Source: Candidatus Sigynarchaeum calidifontis
GTDB taxonomy: Archaea; Asgardarchaeota; Lokiarchaeia; Sigyniarchaeales; Sigyniarchaeaceae
Length of the DNA: 64,000 nucleotides
Assembly (NCBI GenBank): GCA_030587475.1
Contig: JAUQYZ010000031.1
Span: forward strand, 35,173 to 99,172
Reading direction: 5' to 3'
Positions within the stretch are counted from its first letter, which is position 1, and the number at the start of each line of letters is the position of its first letter. Below, one piece after another: positions 1-9,030 of this stretch. The notes under the pieces were generated by a model, which was given only the letters and a program-made list of their open reading frames with translations, made no database searches and had not been told where the DNA came from. The position numbers and the translations under genes are program-made.

Positions 1-2
1 AG

Positions 3-218
3 GCGTACCACATCACGCCCGAACTCGAGGAGATCGCGCTCAGGGCGACCAAGGCGGTCAAGGGCGAGATCGTCGGGGTTGACCTTATGGAGACCGAAAA
101 GGGACTCGTTGTGGTCGAGGTCAACGGTTCCCCGCAGTTCCAGGGCATTATGAAGTCTACGGGGATCAACATCCCCAAACGGATCCTCGAGCATGTCATC
201 CGGACCACGAAAAGATAG
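3..218 (+). CDS. lysX: LysX C-terminal fragment (LysW-alpha-aminoadipate ligase, RimK/ATP-grasp family), cut by window edge
   Basis: This reading frame is open from the left edge to a TAG at 216-218 and encodes the last 71 residues of an ATP-grasp ligase. The segment with VVVEVNGSPQFQGI is the metal/ATP-binding end of the RimK-like fold, where the Glu and Asn bind Mg. LysX joins the amino group of alpha-aminoadipate (or glutamate in ArgX) to the C-terminal Glu of the carrier protein LysW. The call is supported by lysZ starting 19 bases downstream. The carrier lysW is not visible and may lie further left. Whether the substrate is lysine- or arginine-pathway specific cannot be told from this end of the protein. 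Confidence 0.85.
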   Translation, partial: AYHITPELEEIALRATKAVKGEIVGVDLMETEKGLVVVEVNGSPQFQGIMKSTGINIPKRILEHVIRTTKR

Positions 219-237
219 GTATGGAGGAAAGATAACA

Positions 238-1068
238 GTGAAGATCGTCATCAAAATAGGTGGATCTCTCTTCAACGAGGACTTGCACTTCTTCTACGAG
301 GACATGGCCCGCCTGGTCAAGGAGGGCAAGCACCAGGTCGTCATCGTGCATGGCGGTGGTCCGCAGATTGACGCAATCTTGAAGAGCCAGGGGAAGGATC
401 CCAAGTTCCTTTACTCGCAGGCCGGCGTGAAATCCCGCCACACGGACGAGGACACGCGCGATGCGGCCATCATGGCTCTAGGCGGCTACGTGAACAAGAA
501 CATCACCGCCCGGCTCATCAAGTATGGCGTCAACGCGTTCGGCTTCACGGGCGTCGACGGCGCCTGCATGATGGCCAACCGGAAGGAAAAGATCGTGTCG
601 GTCGATCCAGCGACGTCAAAGCGGATCGTCGTCAAGAACGACTTTAGCGGACGTATCGATTCCGAGCGGGTCAAGGGCGAATTTATCATCTCGCTGCTGA
701 ACCTGGGCATCATCCCCGTCATCGGTGCCCTCGCGATCGATGATTTAGGCGATATCTTGAACACGGACGGGGACAGGGCCGCGGCCAGCATCTGCAAGGC
801 CATCGCCGGCGACGCGTTCATCAGCGTCACAGACGTGCCCGGTGTGCTCAAGGACATGGCATCGAAGGAGGTCATTCCCAGGATACCGGCGAGTAACCTC
901 GACGCGGTGATGGAAAACGTGACCGGGGGTATGAAGAAGAAGATCATCGCCGTGAAGGAGGCAGTGTCCTTTGGCATACCGCAAGTCGTGATCACGAGCG
1001 GGCTCTTGGAACAGGGCGTTACCAAGGCGATCAAGGGCGAAATGGGCACGGCCATCACGCAGCAATAA
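238..1068 (+). CDS. lysZ: LysZ, [LysW]-aminoadipate/glutamate kinase (amino acid kinase family)
   Basis: A 276-residue cytoplasmic kinase that phosphorylates the side-chain carboxylate of LysW-bound aminoadipate (or glutamate). The glycine-rich KIGGSL at residues 5-10, the VHGGGPQID loop near residue 36 and the C-terminal TDVPGV and GGMKKK motifs are those of the N-acetylglutamate kinase family. A GTG at 238 is chosen because GGAGG at 223-227 sits at correct spacing and the protein then begins directly with the first beta strand; an in-frame ATG at 193 lies inside lysX. It follows lysX by 19 bases and precedes lysK by 14, so the three are one operon. Substrate preference between the lysine and arginine branches is not resolved. 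Confidence 0.92.
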   Translation: MKIVIKIGGSLFNEDLHFFYEDMARLVKEGKHQVVIVHGGGPQIDAILKSQGKDPKFLYSQAGVKSRHTDEDTRDAAIMALGGYVNKNITARLIKYGVNAFGFTGVDGACMMANRKEKIVSVDPATSKRIVVKNDFSGRIDSERVKGEFIISLLNLGIIPVIGALAIDDLGDILNTDGDRAAASICKAIAGDAFISVTDVPGVLKDMASKEVIPRIPASNLDAVMENVTGGMKKKIIAVKEAVSFGIPQVVITSGLLEQGVTKAIKGEMGTAITQQ

Positions 1069-1082
1069 CATGGTGGCGTTTT

Positions 1083-2213
1083 ATGACGATATCGGCCTGG
1101 ACGGCGGAGCAAGAACTCCAAGCGCTGCGTGATGCCATCAAGGCATACGCCCCCTCGTTCAAGGAACAACCAGTCGCCGCCATCTTGAAGCGTGTCTTTG
1201 ATGGCCTTCCCGTTGCATTCTCCACAGACAAGTTCGGGAATGTGAAGGTCGTCGCGGGCAAGGGGAGACCCGTCCTGCTGATCGCGTCCCACATGGACAC
1301 GATCGCCAGCGAGCTGCCCTTCTCCGAGGACGCCGAGTTCATCCACGGGCGCGGCGCGGTCGACTGCCGGCCGTCGCTGCTGGCCATGGCACTCGCCACG
1401 CGCCGGGCGGTCGTGAAAGGATTCACGGGCACGGTCGTATTCGGAGGAATAGCCGCCGAGGAGGCTAGCACGGATGGCATCAAGGTGTTCCTCGAGGGCA
1501 TGGCAGAAAAGCCAGACTTTGCCATTTTCGGGGAACCAACGAGCACCGGCAAGATCTGCATCGCCTACAAGGGCCGCGTTTGGCTGGGGTTGTCCGTGGC
1601 TTGCAGGCCCGGGCACGTGGCGGCCGCGTGGATCCACGCCAACGCTATCGAGGCCATTGTCGAGTTCTACCAGGAACTCAAGGACTCGCTGCAAGCGACC
1701 GTGAAGGGCAAGGACCTGACCCCATACTTCACGCCACGTGCATCGATCACGACGATCCACGCGGGCGCGATACCGAACATGCTACCTGCGAGCGCCACCG
1801 CGGACGTGGACGTGCGGTTCCCGCCCGGCACCAAGAAAGAGCAAGTCATCGATGCGGCGAATCAGATAAGGGAAAGCATCGTCAAGCGGTACCAGGCGAT
1901 CGACCCAGGCTTTTTCATGTCTATCGAGGTGAAGAGCAGCATAGACGCGGTCCGGGTTTCCCAGGACAACGTTGCTTGCGAGATGCTCGCTGCTTGCATC
2001 GAATCCGCCGGCTGCGAGAAACCATCGCTCGTGAAGAAGACGGGCACCACGTTTATGAACCACATACGAGCGTTCTTCGGCTGCCCGGTCGTGACGTACG
2101 GGCCCGGCGATCCTTCCTTGGAACACGGGCCGGGCGAGAAGGTGGCCAAGAAGGAGTTCTTGCAAGCCATCGACGTCCTGGAGTCGTTCATCTCGCGGAT
2201 GGCAAAGCGCTAG
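1083..2213 (+). CDS. lysK: LysK, [LysW]-lysine/ornithine hydrolase (M20 metallopeptidase)
   Basis: A 376-residue M20-family zinc amidohydrolase that releases the finished amino acid from LysW. Visible metal and catalytic motifs are SHMDT near residue 70, GRGAVDCRPS near residue 98, the AAEEAS catalytic Glu pair near residue 128, and the C-terminal YGPGDPSLEHGPGE segment with the last ligand His. Length is normal for LysK/ArgE-type enzymes. It starts 14 bases after lysZ and is therefore probably cotranscribed. Its 3' end overlaps the convergent dus gene by four bases. It could serve both lysine and arginine synthesis, as in some archaea. Confidence 0.92.
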   Translation: MTISAWTAEQELQALRDAIKAYAPSFKEQPVAAILKRVFDGLPVAFSTDKFGNVKVVAGKGRPVLLIASHMDTIASELPFSEDAEFIHGRGAVDCRPSLLAMALATRRAVVKGFTGTVVFGGIAAEEASTDGIKVFLEGMAEKPDFAIFGEPTSTGKICIAYKGRVWLGLSVACRPGHVAAAWIHANAIEAIVEFYQELKDSLQATVKGKDLTPYFTPRASITTIHAGAIPNMLPASATADVDVRFPPGTKKEQVIDAANQIRESIVKRYQAIDPGFFMSIEVKSSIDAVRVSQDNVACEMLAACIESAGCEKPSLVKKTGTTFMNHIRAFFGCPVVTYGPGDPSLEHGPGEKVAKKEFLQAIDVLESFISRMAKR

Positions 2214-3181
2214 GATTCTCCGCTACCCTCGTCGACGAACAAGGCAACGAGGTCGTCGATCGTGCTACTTTTCATGGCTCTTTCCCGGAGCCGTTTCCCG
2301 CCGGGGATGTTGAATGACAAGTAGATCGCCCACTTCCGGATCTCGTGGGGAAGGAGTAAGTGCTCCAGGCCCCGATGCTTGTTGGTAACGATGAAGGCCA
2401 CGATTTCGCTGAATAGCTGTCGTGCATCGTTCATGGTTTTCTTCACCGCGTGGTCGTGGGCTCTCGAAAACACGCGGGGATCCTTTATGGCGGCCCGGCC
2501 GATCATGAACGCGTCGCAATAGCCCGCGTCGACGCGCGCCTTCCCGCCCGCGTGGCTCGTGATGTCCCCGTTGCCGACGAGGAACACGCCCGTTGCTTCG
2601 TGCACGGCCTTGATCGCGTCCCAGTTGGCCGTGCCCTTGTAGCCATGGCAACCGGTCCTGCCGTGTATGGCTACCCAGTCGATGTTCTTGTCCTGGAGGC
2701 CCTGGCAGAACCCGATCGTCGTGGCTACGTCTGCATACTCTTTCCCGAACAGCCGCATCTTGACCGAGACCGGGCGGGAGGAATGCTTCAACACGGCGTC
2801 GATCAAGGAGTCTCGTTCCTTCGGGCGATCCAGGATCGAGGCGCCGAGGCCTTGCATCTTGATTCGGCCGCTCGGGCAGCCCATGTTCAAGTTCAAACCC
2901 TGGATGTCGTAACTCTCCAGGACGGCAATGACCTCCTTGACGGCGCCGAAGTCGTTGCCGATCAGCTGGACGATGATGGGCCTGAAATCGAGACCGCGAT
3001 CGTTGTCGAACAAGATGTCTAATTTCTTGCAAAAAAAAGCCGGGTTCGCGGAGATTCCCTCCAGGAACATCATGGGAAGCACGACGGCGTCGCAACCTTG
3101 CCGCTTGCAAGCGTGGAGGAATCCCGGGTGGTCGGTGATGCCGACCATGGGGGCGAGGATGCTCGAACCGCGTTTCATCAA
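2210..3181 (-). CDS. dus: tRNA-dihydrouridine synthase family protein
   Basis: A 323-residue FMN-dependent TIM barrel that reduces uridine in the tRNA D-loop. The N-terminal SILAPMVGITD is the FMN-binding start of the family, NLNMGCPSG near residue 96 carries the catalytic Cys, VKMRLF supplies the phosphate-binding Lys, and AIHGRTG and GNGDI are the standard later FMN-site motifs. It is convergent with lysK, sharing four bases, and divergent from the tRNA-Ala gene. A second ATG follows immediately, so the start could be one codon later. Which D-loop position it modifies cannot be read from sequence. Confidence 0.9.
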   Translation of the reverse strand: MMKRGSSILAPMVGITDHPGFLHACKRQGCDAVVLPMMFLEGISANPAFFCKKLDILFDNDRGLDFRPIIVQLIGNDFGAVKEVIAVLESYDIQGLNLNMGCPSGRIKMQGLGASILDRPKERDSLIDAVLKHSSRPVSVKMRLFGKEYADVATTIGFCQGLQDKNIDWVAIHGRTGCHGYKGTANWDAIKAVHEATGVFLVGNGDITSHAGGKARVDAGYCDAFMIGRAAIKDPRVFSRAHDHAVKKTMNDARQLFSEIVAFIVTNKHRGLEHLLLPHEIRKWAIYLSFNIPGGKRLRERAMKSSTIDDLVALFVDEGSGES

Positions 3182-3253
3182 GGAGAAATGTACTGATGAA
3201 CATTAAAATCCAACGGAACACTCGTAGATGTGGTTATCGTTCTCTAAGTTCGC

Positions 3254-3356
3254 GGGCATATAGTTAAGTGGTATAACGCCGCATTCGCATTGTAGAGGCC
3301 GCAGAGCCTCGCAAAGAGATATGCGGAGGCCGCGGGTTCAATTCCCGCTATGTCCA
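3254..3356 (+). tRNA. tRNA-Ala(CGC) with a 31-nt intron at position 37/38
   Basis: The acceptor GGGCATA (3254-3260) pairs with TATGTCC (3349-3355) and includes a G3:U70 wobble, the alanine identity pair. The D stem is GTTA/TAAC, the anticodon stem CCGCA (3279-3283) pairs with TGCGG (3322-3326), and the T arm is GCGGG-TTCAATT-CCCGC. The anticodon CGC lies at 3286-3288. A 31-base intron (about 3290-3320) with its own GAGGC/GCCTC hairpin sits after base 37, the canonical archaeal site. The discriminator is A3356 and CCA follows at 3357-3359. I did not fully resolve the bulge-helix-bulge pairing. Confidence 0.92.
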
Positions 3357-3455
3357 CCATTTTCTCCTTCTTTGGACCATCCGTTTACTTATGAAAGCCA
3401 ATATCGTTCCTAAAATGTGGGCTAGTACCTTTTTATCCACTCCCGCGAAGGTTTT

Positions 3456-4535
3456 ATGGATTGTCGTATGAACGCAGCATCCATAAAAAAGGTCATAAGC
3501 ACGAACACGAGCACGTGGTCTCCTGAGAACGAACGCTCGATCGGAAAGCGAGGATTGTATGAGGTCTGGTTCCTGCTGGTCAACGATGCGGCGAAGAATC
3601 ATGCATATTGGATACGGTACACGTTGCTCGTGCCGAAAGCTAGCGGCAGAAAGGTTCTTGCTATGAACAAGGGGGAAGCTTTGCTATGGTTCGGGATTTT
3701 CGACGCTAAGAGGCCAGGCGCTAGTTTCATACTAAAGAAATCCTACCCGCTGAACGCTGCTCAACCATCCGGCGTTCTGGATGGAGAGCGGTACCGGGTG
3801 ATGAAGATCGGTGTCGCGGAGCTGACGCTCGATATGGCACGAGGGGAGATTTCCACCTCCCAGCCGGCAAGGTCCGTTAGTTGGAACTTGAACATTGCGA
3901 ACCTGCTTGCCCCCTACCACCACGTGCCGCCGATCGCGAAGCTGCTGCGCATCACGACGACGATACCCATCACCCAGCCGGATTTGATGGCAAGCGGGGA
4001 GATCGTGGTCGACGGCGACGTGCGCAAGATCGAATCGGCACATGCAACGTTGACCCACATCATCGGCAAGGAATACGCCGATCCGTGGGTGTGGGCGCAC
4101 TGCAATTCTTTCCTCGGCGCGCCGGGTGCTTTCTTCGAGATGATCGGAAGGGACGACAAGGCATCGCTTGGATTCTTCGACGGGAAACGGGAGTACTTCT
4201 TCAACAAGGTGTCGACCATGCTCAAGGTCAAGAAGGAATGGACTTTGACGGGCATGACCTTTTCGGTCGATACTCCCCAGATCGAGATAAAAGGGGTCAT
4301 CACGGTTCCGAAAGAAGCACTAGTCGGCGTAGAATATAAGGGCCCGAAAGGCGAGAAGATATACTGCTATAATTCAGAGGTCGGGAGCGGGAAAATAACC
4401 TTGATCCTGAAATCGAAAGGCCACGACACCCGGGAAGAGCATAATTACACTTGCTCGGGTGCTTTCGCGTTCGAGACCACGCATTTGAAGCCAGTGGAAG
4501 GCATAAAGTTCCTCCCTTGGGAGAGCGAAATATGA
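3456..4535 (+). CDS. Unknown beta-rich protein, possibly CrtC/AttH-like lipocalin fold
   Basis: A 359-residue soluble protein with no signal peptide or membrane helix. It is dominated by alternating hydrophobic strands and has a WVWAHCNSF segment near residue 209 and many aromatic positions. This resembles two-lobed lipocalin-like proteins related to hydroxyneurosporene synthase or AttH, but the resemblance is weak and is my inference. A TATA-like CTTTTTAT at 3427-3434 lies about 25 bases before ATG 3456, which fits a leaderless transcript; ATG 3468 is an alternative. It stands alone between the tRNA-Ala gene and a broken gene on the other strand. Function unknown. Confidence 0.75.
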   Translation: MDCRMNAASIKKVISTNTSTWSPENERSIGKRGLYEVWFLLVNDAAKNHAYWIRYTLLVPKASGRKVLAMNKGEALLWFGIFDAKRPGASFILKKSYPLNAAQPSGVLDGERYRVMKIGVAELTLDMARGEISTSQPARSVSWNLNIANLLAPYHHVPPIAKLLRITTTIPITQPDLMASGEIVVDGDVRKIESAHATLTHIIGKEYADPWVWAHCNSFLGAPGAFFEMIGRDDKASLGFFDGKREYFFNKVSTMLKVKKEWTLTGMTFSVDTPQIEIKGVITVPKEALVGVEYKGPKGEKIYCYNSEVGSGKITLILKSKGHDTREEHNYTCSGAFAFETTHLKPVEGIKFLPWESEI

Positions 4536-4550
4536 AGGTTGAACAAATCT

Positions 4551-5356
4551 TCATTCGTTGGAGAGGTACGGCACCAGTTCCTTCCCGATGTACGCGATCT
4601 TCTCGAGATTTCGGATCCTGTCGATGATGGTGTCGATTTTTTCGTCCATCATCCTGATGGCACGCGCTTCTTGCCTGAGTTTCGGCGCTATCGGCGTCCG
4701 ATTTTTTGGCGAACCCAGCGGGCTCTTTACTTCGGTAAAATAGGTTTTCCCTCCTTACATCTTGATGGTGACCTTTGCACCGAAGCTTATGTCCAGGTCG
4801 CCGACCTTGACGTCCTTGAACGACGCGATGACCTTCCCGTGGCTCGCCTCCAAGTTGATGGCCGATGTCAACCCGAGTATCTCCGATGTCGATCCCAGGT
4901 CGAATATCGTGCGGACTTTCTTCGCGAGTTCGTGGGTCGCCGGCTAGCGAATCCGCTCCAGGGTCAGCTGCTCCGGGGTGAATTTCTTGTCGATGAGCAT
5001 CACGGCGACATTGTACGGGATGTAAAAGTTGAGTGCCACATGGTTCCTCGTTCTCGTGAGCTCGGCGATCCCCGTGAAGGGCCACGACAAGTCGCCCATG
5101 GTGGACATCAAGACGGATGCCTGGATGATGATCTCCTCGATTTTCGCGTGATCGATGCCGGGTTCCCTCTCCAGGATCTGTTTCAAGCATTCAGCGACGG
5201 GGGACACGTAGGCTTCCCGTCATCGACGATCTGGTTTGCCTCAAACTTTATCGGGATGTAGGATGCAAAGATATTTACCGGATCAATCGTCCCGGGGATG
5301 ATTTCGAGAACACTTCCGAGAGCATCGGTGAACTCGGATAGATATCCGAGGATCAA
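4551..5356 (-). pseudogene. Broken gene: coding-like sequence interrupted by a frameshift, TAG and TAA
   Basis: Reading the minus strand from a TTG at 5354-5356 (GAGG upstream) gives about 50 protein-like codons up to GKP near 5205, where the frame that looks coding changes. From GTG 5207 the second frame runs 87 codons to a TAG at 4944-4946. The same frame continues in protein-like sequence for 62 codons to a TAA at 4755-4757, and then for 67 more to TGA 4551-4553, ending in a charged helix. Third-position composition looks coding throughout. I do not recognise a family. GGAGGG at 4749-4754 could instead start a separate small gene. Decay, sequencing error or stop readthrough are all possible. 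Confidence 0.5.
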
Positions 5357-5536
5357 ATCTCTTTCCCTCGGTCAAAAACTCAGATCTATGGCTATATATC
5401 ATTGAGCCCGAGAACACCACTTTCCTTTAATAGGTCGTTTTTTCGTCTCGCCGGTTGTAAGTATGGGGTAAATACAAATTTTTTAACGCTTTCTCGCACG
5501 ATTGCAGATATTGATTATATTTCGAGATGGATCGCT

Positions 5537-6607
5537 ATGGATCCGAAGACCAGGTTCCTTTCCGTCTTTACAGACGATCGCAAGAAGCTAGATAGGGTTC
5601 CGACTTTCGTACAAGGCGTGCTCGCCGGTTTCATCAACAAGTACGAGAGTCAGCTGTTTGATGATTACCTAGGCGAGATGATTTATAACACGACCTTCGA
5701 TGCCCCGTTGGTGCTCGGCTTTGACGCCGTGTTCGCGGGTCTGCCCCACGCCGTTGGCTGTCGTACGTTTAAGGTTGTCGATGAGAACGGGGAAGACCAT
5801 ATCGTCGGTTTAAGTGGCCAGGTCGAGCACCAGGGTTCCAATTATTACGCGGGAGGCCTGGTCAAGACCATGGAAGTCCTTGAAAAGCTGGAGGAGAACC
5901 TCATCGTCACCGAGAACCCGAAGGCCATCCAGGAGACCCTCTTTTTCTACGAGAAGGTGTCACGCCTTATTTTCCCCGTGCCTATGACCGGCGGCATTTT
6001 CGACACGGCCTGGCAAGCTATGGGATTCACGTCGTTCGCTAGGGAATACCGCAAGAACTCCAAGCTCTACAAGGGTATCATCAAGTTCTATGCAAACGTG
6101 ACAAGGATCAACGTGCAAAAAGTCATTGAGGCCACGGGCGGGAAGTTCGGCATCATCAACATCCTCGACGACGTGGCCTTCAAGGGTAACCCCATGATCT
6201 CGCCCGAGCGCTGGGCGCAAGACTTGCTCCCCTATTACAAGGAGATATGTGGTATGATCCACGACGCGGGCATGCACGCGATCACGCACTCTGACGGCGA
6301 TGTCACGACGCTCGTCCCGTACCTGAAGCAAGCGGGCTTTGAGGGGCTCCAGGGCTGGGAAGGCGGCGCCAGCCCGGCCATCATCCGGGAAAAGCACCCC
6401 GACTTCGTCACGATCGGCTGGGGGGACGTGGGTAATATCCCATTCTGGAACAAGGACGAGATCGAGCGGCACGCAAGAAGCATCCTCGATGAGCTCAAGG
6501 ACAACCGCCATCTCGTCGTTGGACCAAGCACGGTCATCTTCGAGAAGATGCCCATTGATAACATTCGCCACTTCATGGCCTCCATTAAAAAGCACGGCGA
6601 GTACTAG
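5537..6607 (+). CDS. URO-D family protein (uroporphyrinogen decarboxylase / corrinoid methyltransferase MtaA-CmuA type)
   Basis: A 356-residue TIM-barrel protein of the uroporphyrinogen decarboxylase superfamily. In archaea without full heme synthesis these are usually methyltransferases that move methyl groups between corrinoid proteins and thiols. The family pattern is seen in PAGMHAITHSDGD-like strand near residue 255 (H-S-D-G) and in the late EKHPDFVTIGWGD segment. The zinc-binding H-x-C of true MtaA is absent, so the acceptor is uncertain. ATG 5537 is chosen; an upstream TTG at 5402 would add 45 residues of poor quality. It is followed after 13 bases by an acyl-CoA synthetase subunit, and the two probably form an operon. 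Confidence 0.75.
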   Translation: MDPKTRFLSVFTDDRKKLDRVPTFVQGVLAGFINKYESQLFDDYLGEMIYNTTFDAPLVLGFDAVFAGLPHAVGCRTFKVVDENGEDHIVGLSGQVEHQGSNYYAGGLVKTMEVLEKLEENLIVTENPKAIQETLFFYEKVSRLIFPVPMTGGIFDTAWQAMGFTSFAREYRKNSKLYKGIIKFYANVTRINVQKVIEATGGKFGIINILDDVAFKGNPMISPERWAQDLLPYYKEICGMIHDAGMHAITHSDGDVTTLVPYLKQAGFEGLQGWEGGASPAIIREKHPDFVTIGWGDVGNIPFWNKDEIERHARSILDELKDNRHLVVGPSTVIFEKMPIDNIRHFMASIKKHGEY

Positions 6608-6620
6608 GCAGGCAAGAATT

Positions 6621-8093
6621 ATGAACGAGAACCACATCGACTTCACTTCCCTCTTCTATCCAAAGACCATGGCAGTCATCGGCGCCTCGCCGAACCCGAT
6701 CGGCGCAGTGAAGTACGTGAAGGCCCACCTCAACAGCGGGATCCAAGTCTTCCCCGTGAACAGCAACCCCAAATATACCGAACTCGAGGGACTTCCCGTT
6801 TACCGTTCCGTCGTTGAAATCAAGCCGGAAATCGACCTCGCCATAATCGGCGTCCCGAAGGAAATCGTCCCAAGTGTCATCGATGATTTCCAGCGGAAAG
6901 TTGTGAAATTCGCCGTGATCTTCACATCCGGTTTCAAGGAATCCGGGCGGGACGACCTGGACAAGGCAATCTTGTCGAAGATCAAGAGCGTAAAGACCCG
7001 GTTCATCGGGCCGAATTGCCTCGGCATCTATCATCCCAAGGGACGTCTCACTTATTTTCCCTCGTTTCCGGCGGGGCCCGAGCTCGCCGGCAACGTGAGT
7101 TTCATCAGCCAGTCGGGCGGGCACACGGCAAAAACCAACTATTATTTATTTTCCCGCGGCGTACGTTTCGCTAAGACGATCAGCATCGGGAACTCGATCG
7201 ATCTGGAGCCTCACGATTTCCTTCCGTACTTCAAGGAGGATCCAGACACGGCAGTGATCGCGTATTATTTGGAAAGTACCCGTCAAGGTCGCATGTTTAT
7301 GGAACGCGTGCGTGAGGTGACCCCGATCAAGCCCGTCGTGATCTGGAAGGGCGGTCAAGGATCGGTGGGATTCAAGGCAACGGCTTCGCATACCGGAGAG
7401 CTTGCGGGGAACTTCAAGATTTGGCATGCTATGGCTCAGCAGACCGGCGCAATAATGGCGGATGACTTTGACGTGATGGTCGATCTCCTTACCATGTTCT
7501 CGTACAAGCTCCAGCTCCCCCGGTCGAACCGGATCGGGATCGTGGCATGCGGCGGGGGCAACGCCGTGGAAACCGCTGACATCTTCGAGGCCGGCGGCTT
7601 CTCGATCCCTGAGCTGCAAGCCTCGACGAAGGCGGAGATTGGCAAGTACATCCCCAATATCAACTCTGCGTTCACCAATCCGGTCGACCTCGGGGAGTAC
7701 GGCTACGTGCCGAACTATTTCGCTAATGCCTTGGATGCAGTTTCTCGGGATCCCAGGGTCGATGCGGTTATTTACATCAAGGAATCGTCCCGGTTTCCTG
7801 CGTTCAGCTCCAATTTCAAGATGTCCCCTGACGTTTACGAGGCGGAGATGGTCAAGCTGATCGCCGCCGTGAACGAGAAAAACAAGAAGGAAGGCCGCAA
7901 CATCCCCTTGTACCTGAATGATCCGTTTTTCGCCGAGGACATAGAATCGTTTCGATGGCGAGTCTCCTTCCGGGACAAGTTAGGGGCAAAAGGTATCCCC
8001 GTTTTCACCCGAGTCGACGTGCTCATGAAGGCCATCAAGAAAGCACAAGAGTACCAGAAATTCTTGGATGACATTAAAAGCGGTAAGAAATAG
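6621..8093 (+). CDS. ADP-forming acyl-CoA synthetase alpha-type subunit (CoA-binding plus CoA-ligase domains)
   Basis: A 490-residue protein with an N-terminal Rossmann-type CoA-binding domain (TMAVIGASPNP at residues 14-24), a middle succinyl-CoA-synthetase-like domain with the phospho-His region TASHTGELAG near residue 255, and a C-terminal ligase-CoA domain. This is the alpha half of NDP-forming acetyl/acyl-CoA synthetase, which converts acyl-CoA, ADP and Pi to acid, CoA and ATP. The ATP-grasp beta half is not fused and no separate beta gene is in the window. It lies 13 bases behind the URO-D gene. The substrate is unknown; a CoA-transferase-like or regulatory role without beta is possible. 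Confidence 0.82.
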   Translation: MNENHIDFTSLFYPKTMAVIGASPNPIGAVKYVKAHLNSGIQVFPVNSNPKYTELEGLPVYRSVVEIKPEIDLAIIGVPKEIVPSVIDDFQRKVVKFAVIFTSGFKESGRDDLDKAILSKIKSVKTRFIGPNCLGIYHPKGRLTYFPSFPAGPELAGNVSFISQSGGHTAKTNYYLFSRGVRFAKTISIGNSIDLEPHDFLPYFKEDPDTAVIAYYLESTRQGRMFMERVREVTPIKPVVIWKGGQGSVGFKATASHTGELAGNFKIWHAMAQQTGAIMADDFDVMVDLLTMFSYKLQLPRSNRIGIVACGGGNAVETADIFEAGGFSIPELQASTKAEIGKYIPNINSAFTNPVDLGEYGYVPNYFANALDAVSRDPRVDAVIYIKESSRFPAFSSNFKMSPDVYEAEMVKLIAAVNEKNKKEGRNIPLYLNDPFFAEDIESFRWRVSFRDKLGAKGIPVFTRVDVLMKAIKKAQEYQKFLDDIKSGKK

Positions 8094-8107
8094 ATGCCAT
8101 TCAAGTT

Positions 8108-8863
8108 TCACTTCTTTGCCTTGCCTTGCGCGGCGACTGACTCCATGGCCGCCTTGATCTTCTCGGGATCGCCGATATAATAGTGCTTGATCGGTTTCAG
8201 CTTGTCGTCGAGCTCGTAGACGAGCGGGATGCCGGTCGGTATGTTGAGTTCCACGATCTCCGCGTCGGAGACATTGTCGAGGTACTTCACCAGAGCGCGA
8301 AGGGAGTTCCCGTGCGCGGAGATCAGCACGCGCTTCCCCGATTTCACCGCGGGCGCGATCGTGTCATTCCATAATGGCATGAACCGCGCCACGGTGTCCT
8401 TCAAGCATTCGGTGAGCGGTATGTTCTTTTCATTTATGTCCTTATAGAGAGGATCCTTCCCTGGGTATCGGTCATCGGTCTTCTCCAGCGCCGGTGGCCG
8501 GACATCATAGCTGCGGCGCCAAACCTTGACTTGCTCTTCGCCGTATTTATCCGCCGTTTCCGCTTTGTTTAGGCCTTGCAACGCGCCGTAATGGCGCTCG
8601 TTCAAGCGCCACGATTTTATGACGGGGATCCCCTTCAAGCCCATCTCGTCGAGTATGATATCGATCGTCCTGATCGCCCGCTTGAGCACCGACGTGTAAG
8701 CGATGTCGAACACGTATCCCTCCTTCTTGAGAGCAATTCCACTTTCGTGCGCTTCCTGGATGCCTCTTTCCGAGAGATCAACGTCTGTCCACCCCGTGAA
8801 TCTCGATGGCTCCTTATTCCACTCGCTTTCGCCATGTCTCAACAATACTATTTTATTGGTCAT
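8108..8863 (-). CDS. gpmA: 2,3-bisphosphoglycerate-dependent phosphoglycerate mutase
   Basis: A 251-residue histidine phosphatase superfamily enzyme that interconverts 3- and 2-phosphoglycerate. The motif [10 protein letters not shown] near residue 6 contains the phospho-His, NERHYG near residue 85 and the later SAHGNSLR hold the other catalytic residues, and the length matches dPGM. Archaea more often use the cofactor-independent enzyme, so this bacterial-type form is notable. ATG 8863 is chosen because it precedes the first strand; ATG 8872 and an upstream ATG at 8923 are in frame. It is convergent with the acyl-CoA synthetase gene. Confidence 0.92.
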   Translation of the reverse strand: MTNKIVLLRHGESEWNKEPSRFTGWTDVDLSERGIQEAHESGIALKKEGYVFDIAYTSVLKRAIRTIDIILDEMGLKGIPVIKSWRLNERHYGALQGLNKAETADKYGEEQVKVWRRSYDVRPPALEKTDDRYPGKDPLYKDINEKNIPLTECLKDTVARFMPLWNDTIAPAVKSGKRVLISAHGNSLRALVKYLDNVSDAEIVELNIPTGIPLVYELDDKLKPIKHYYIGDPEKIKAAMESVAAQGKAKK

Positions 8864-9030
8864 TAGTTTCATCATCGTTCTTATGCTTTTTCCTTCTTTT
8901 CGGTACCGAATATTCGTATTCATTCGTTTAGGTTTTTATTCTTCGCGCAGTGGGTTGGTTGGACCACGATCCCATCCCAGCGCGTCGAATGCGACTCTGA
9001 GCGATCTCGTGGTGGTGGCTTAACAAGGTT

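Noticed and set aside
486-1760. 424-codon minus-strand frame opposite lysZ/lysK
   Set aside because: It is antisense to two clear enzymes and its Cys/Arg/Gly-rich translation has no domain pattern; a GC3 shadow.
4944-4946. Pyrrolysine readthrough of the TAG
   Set aside because: Kept only as a minor possibility: the same frame also contains a TAA and an upstream frame change, and TAG is used as an ordinary stop in nearby genes.
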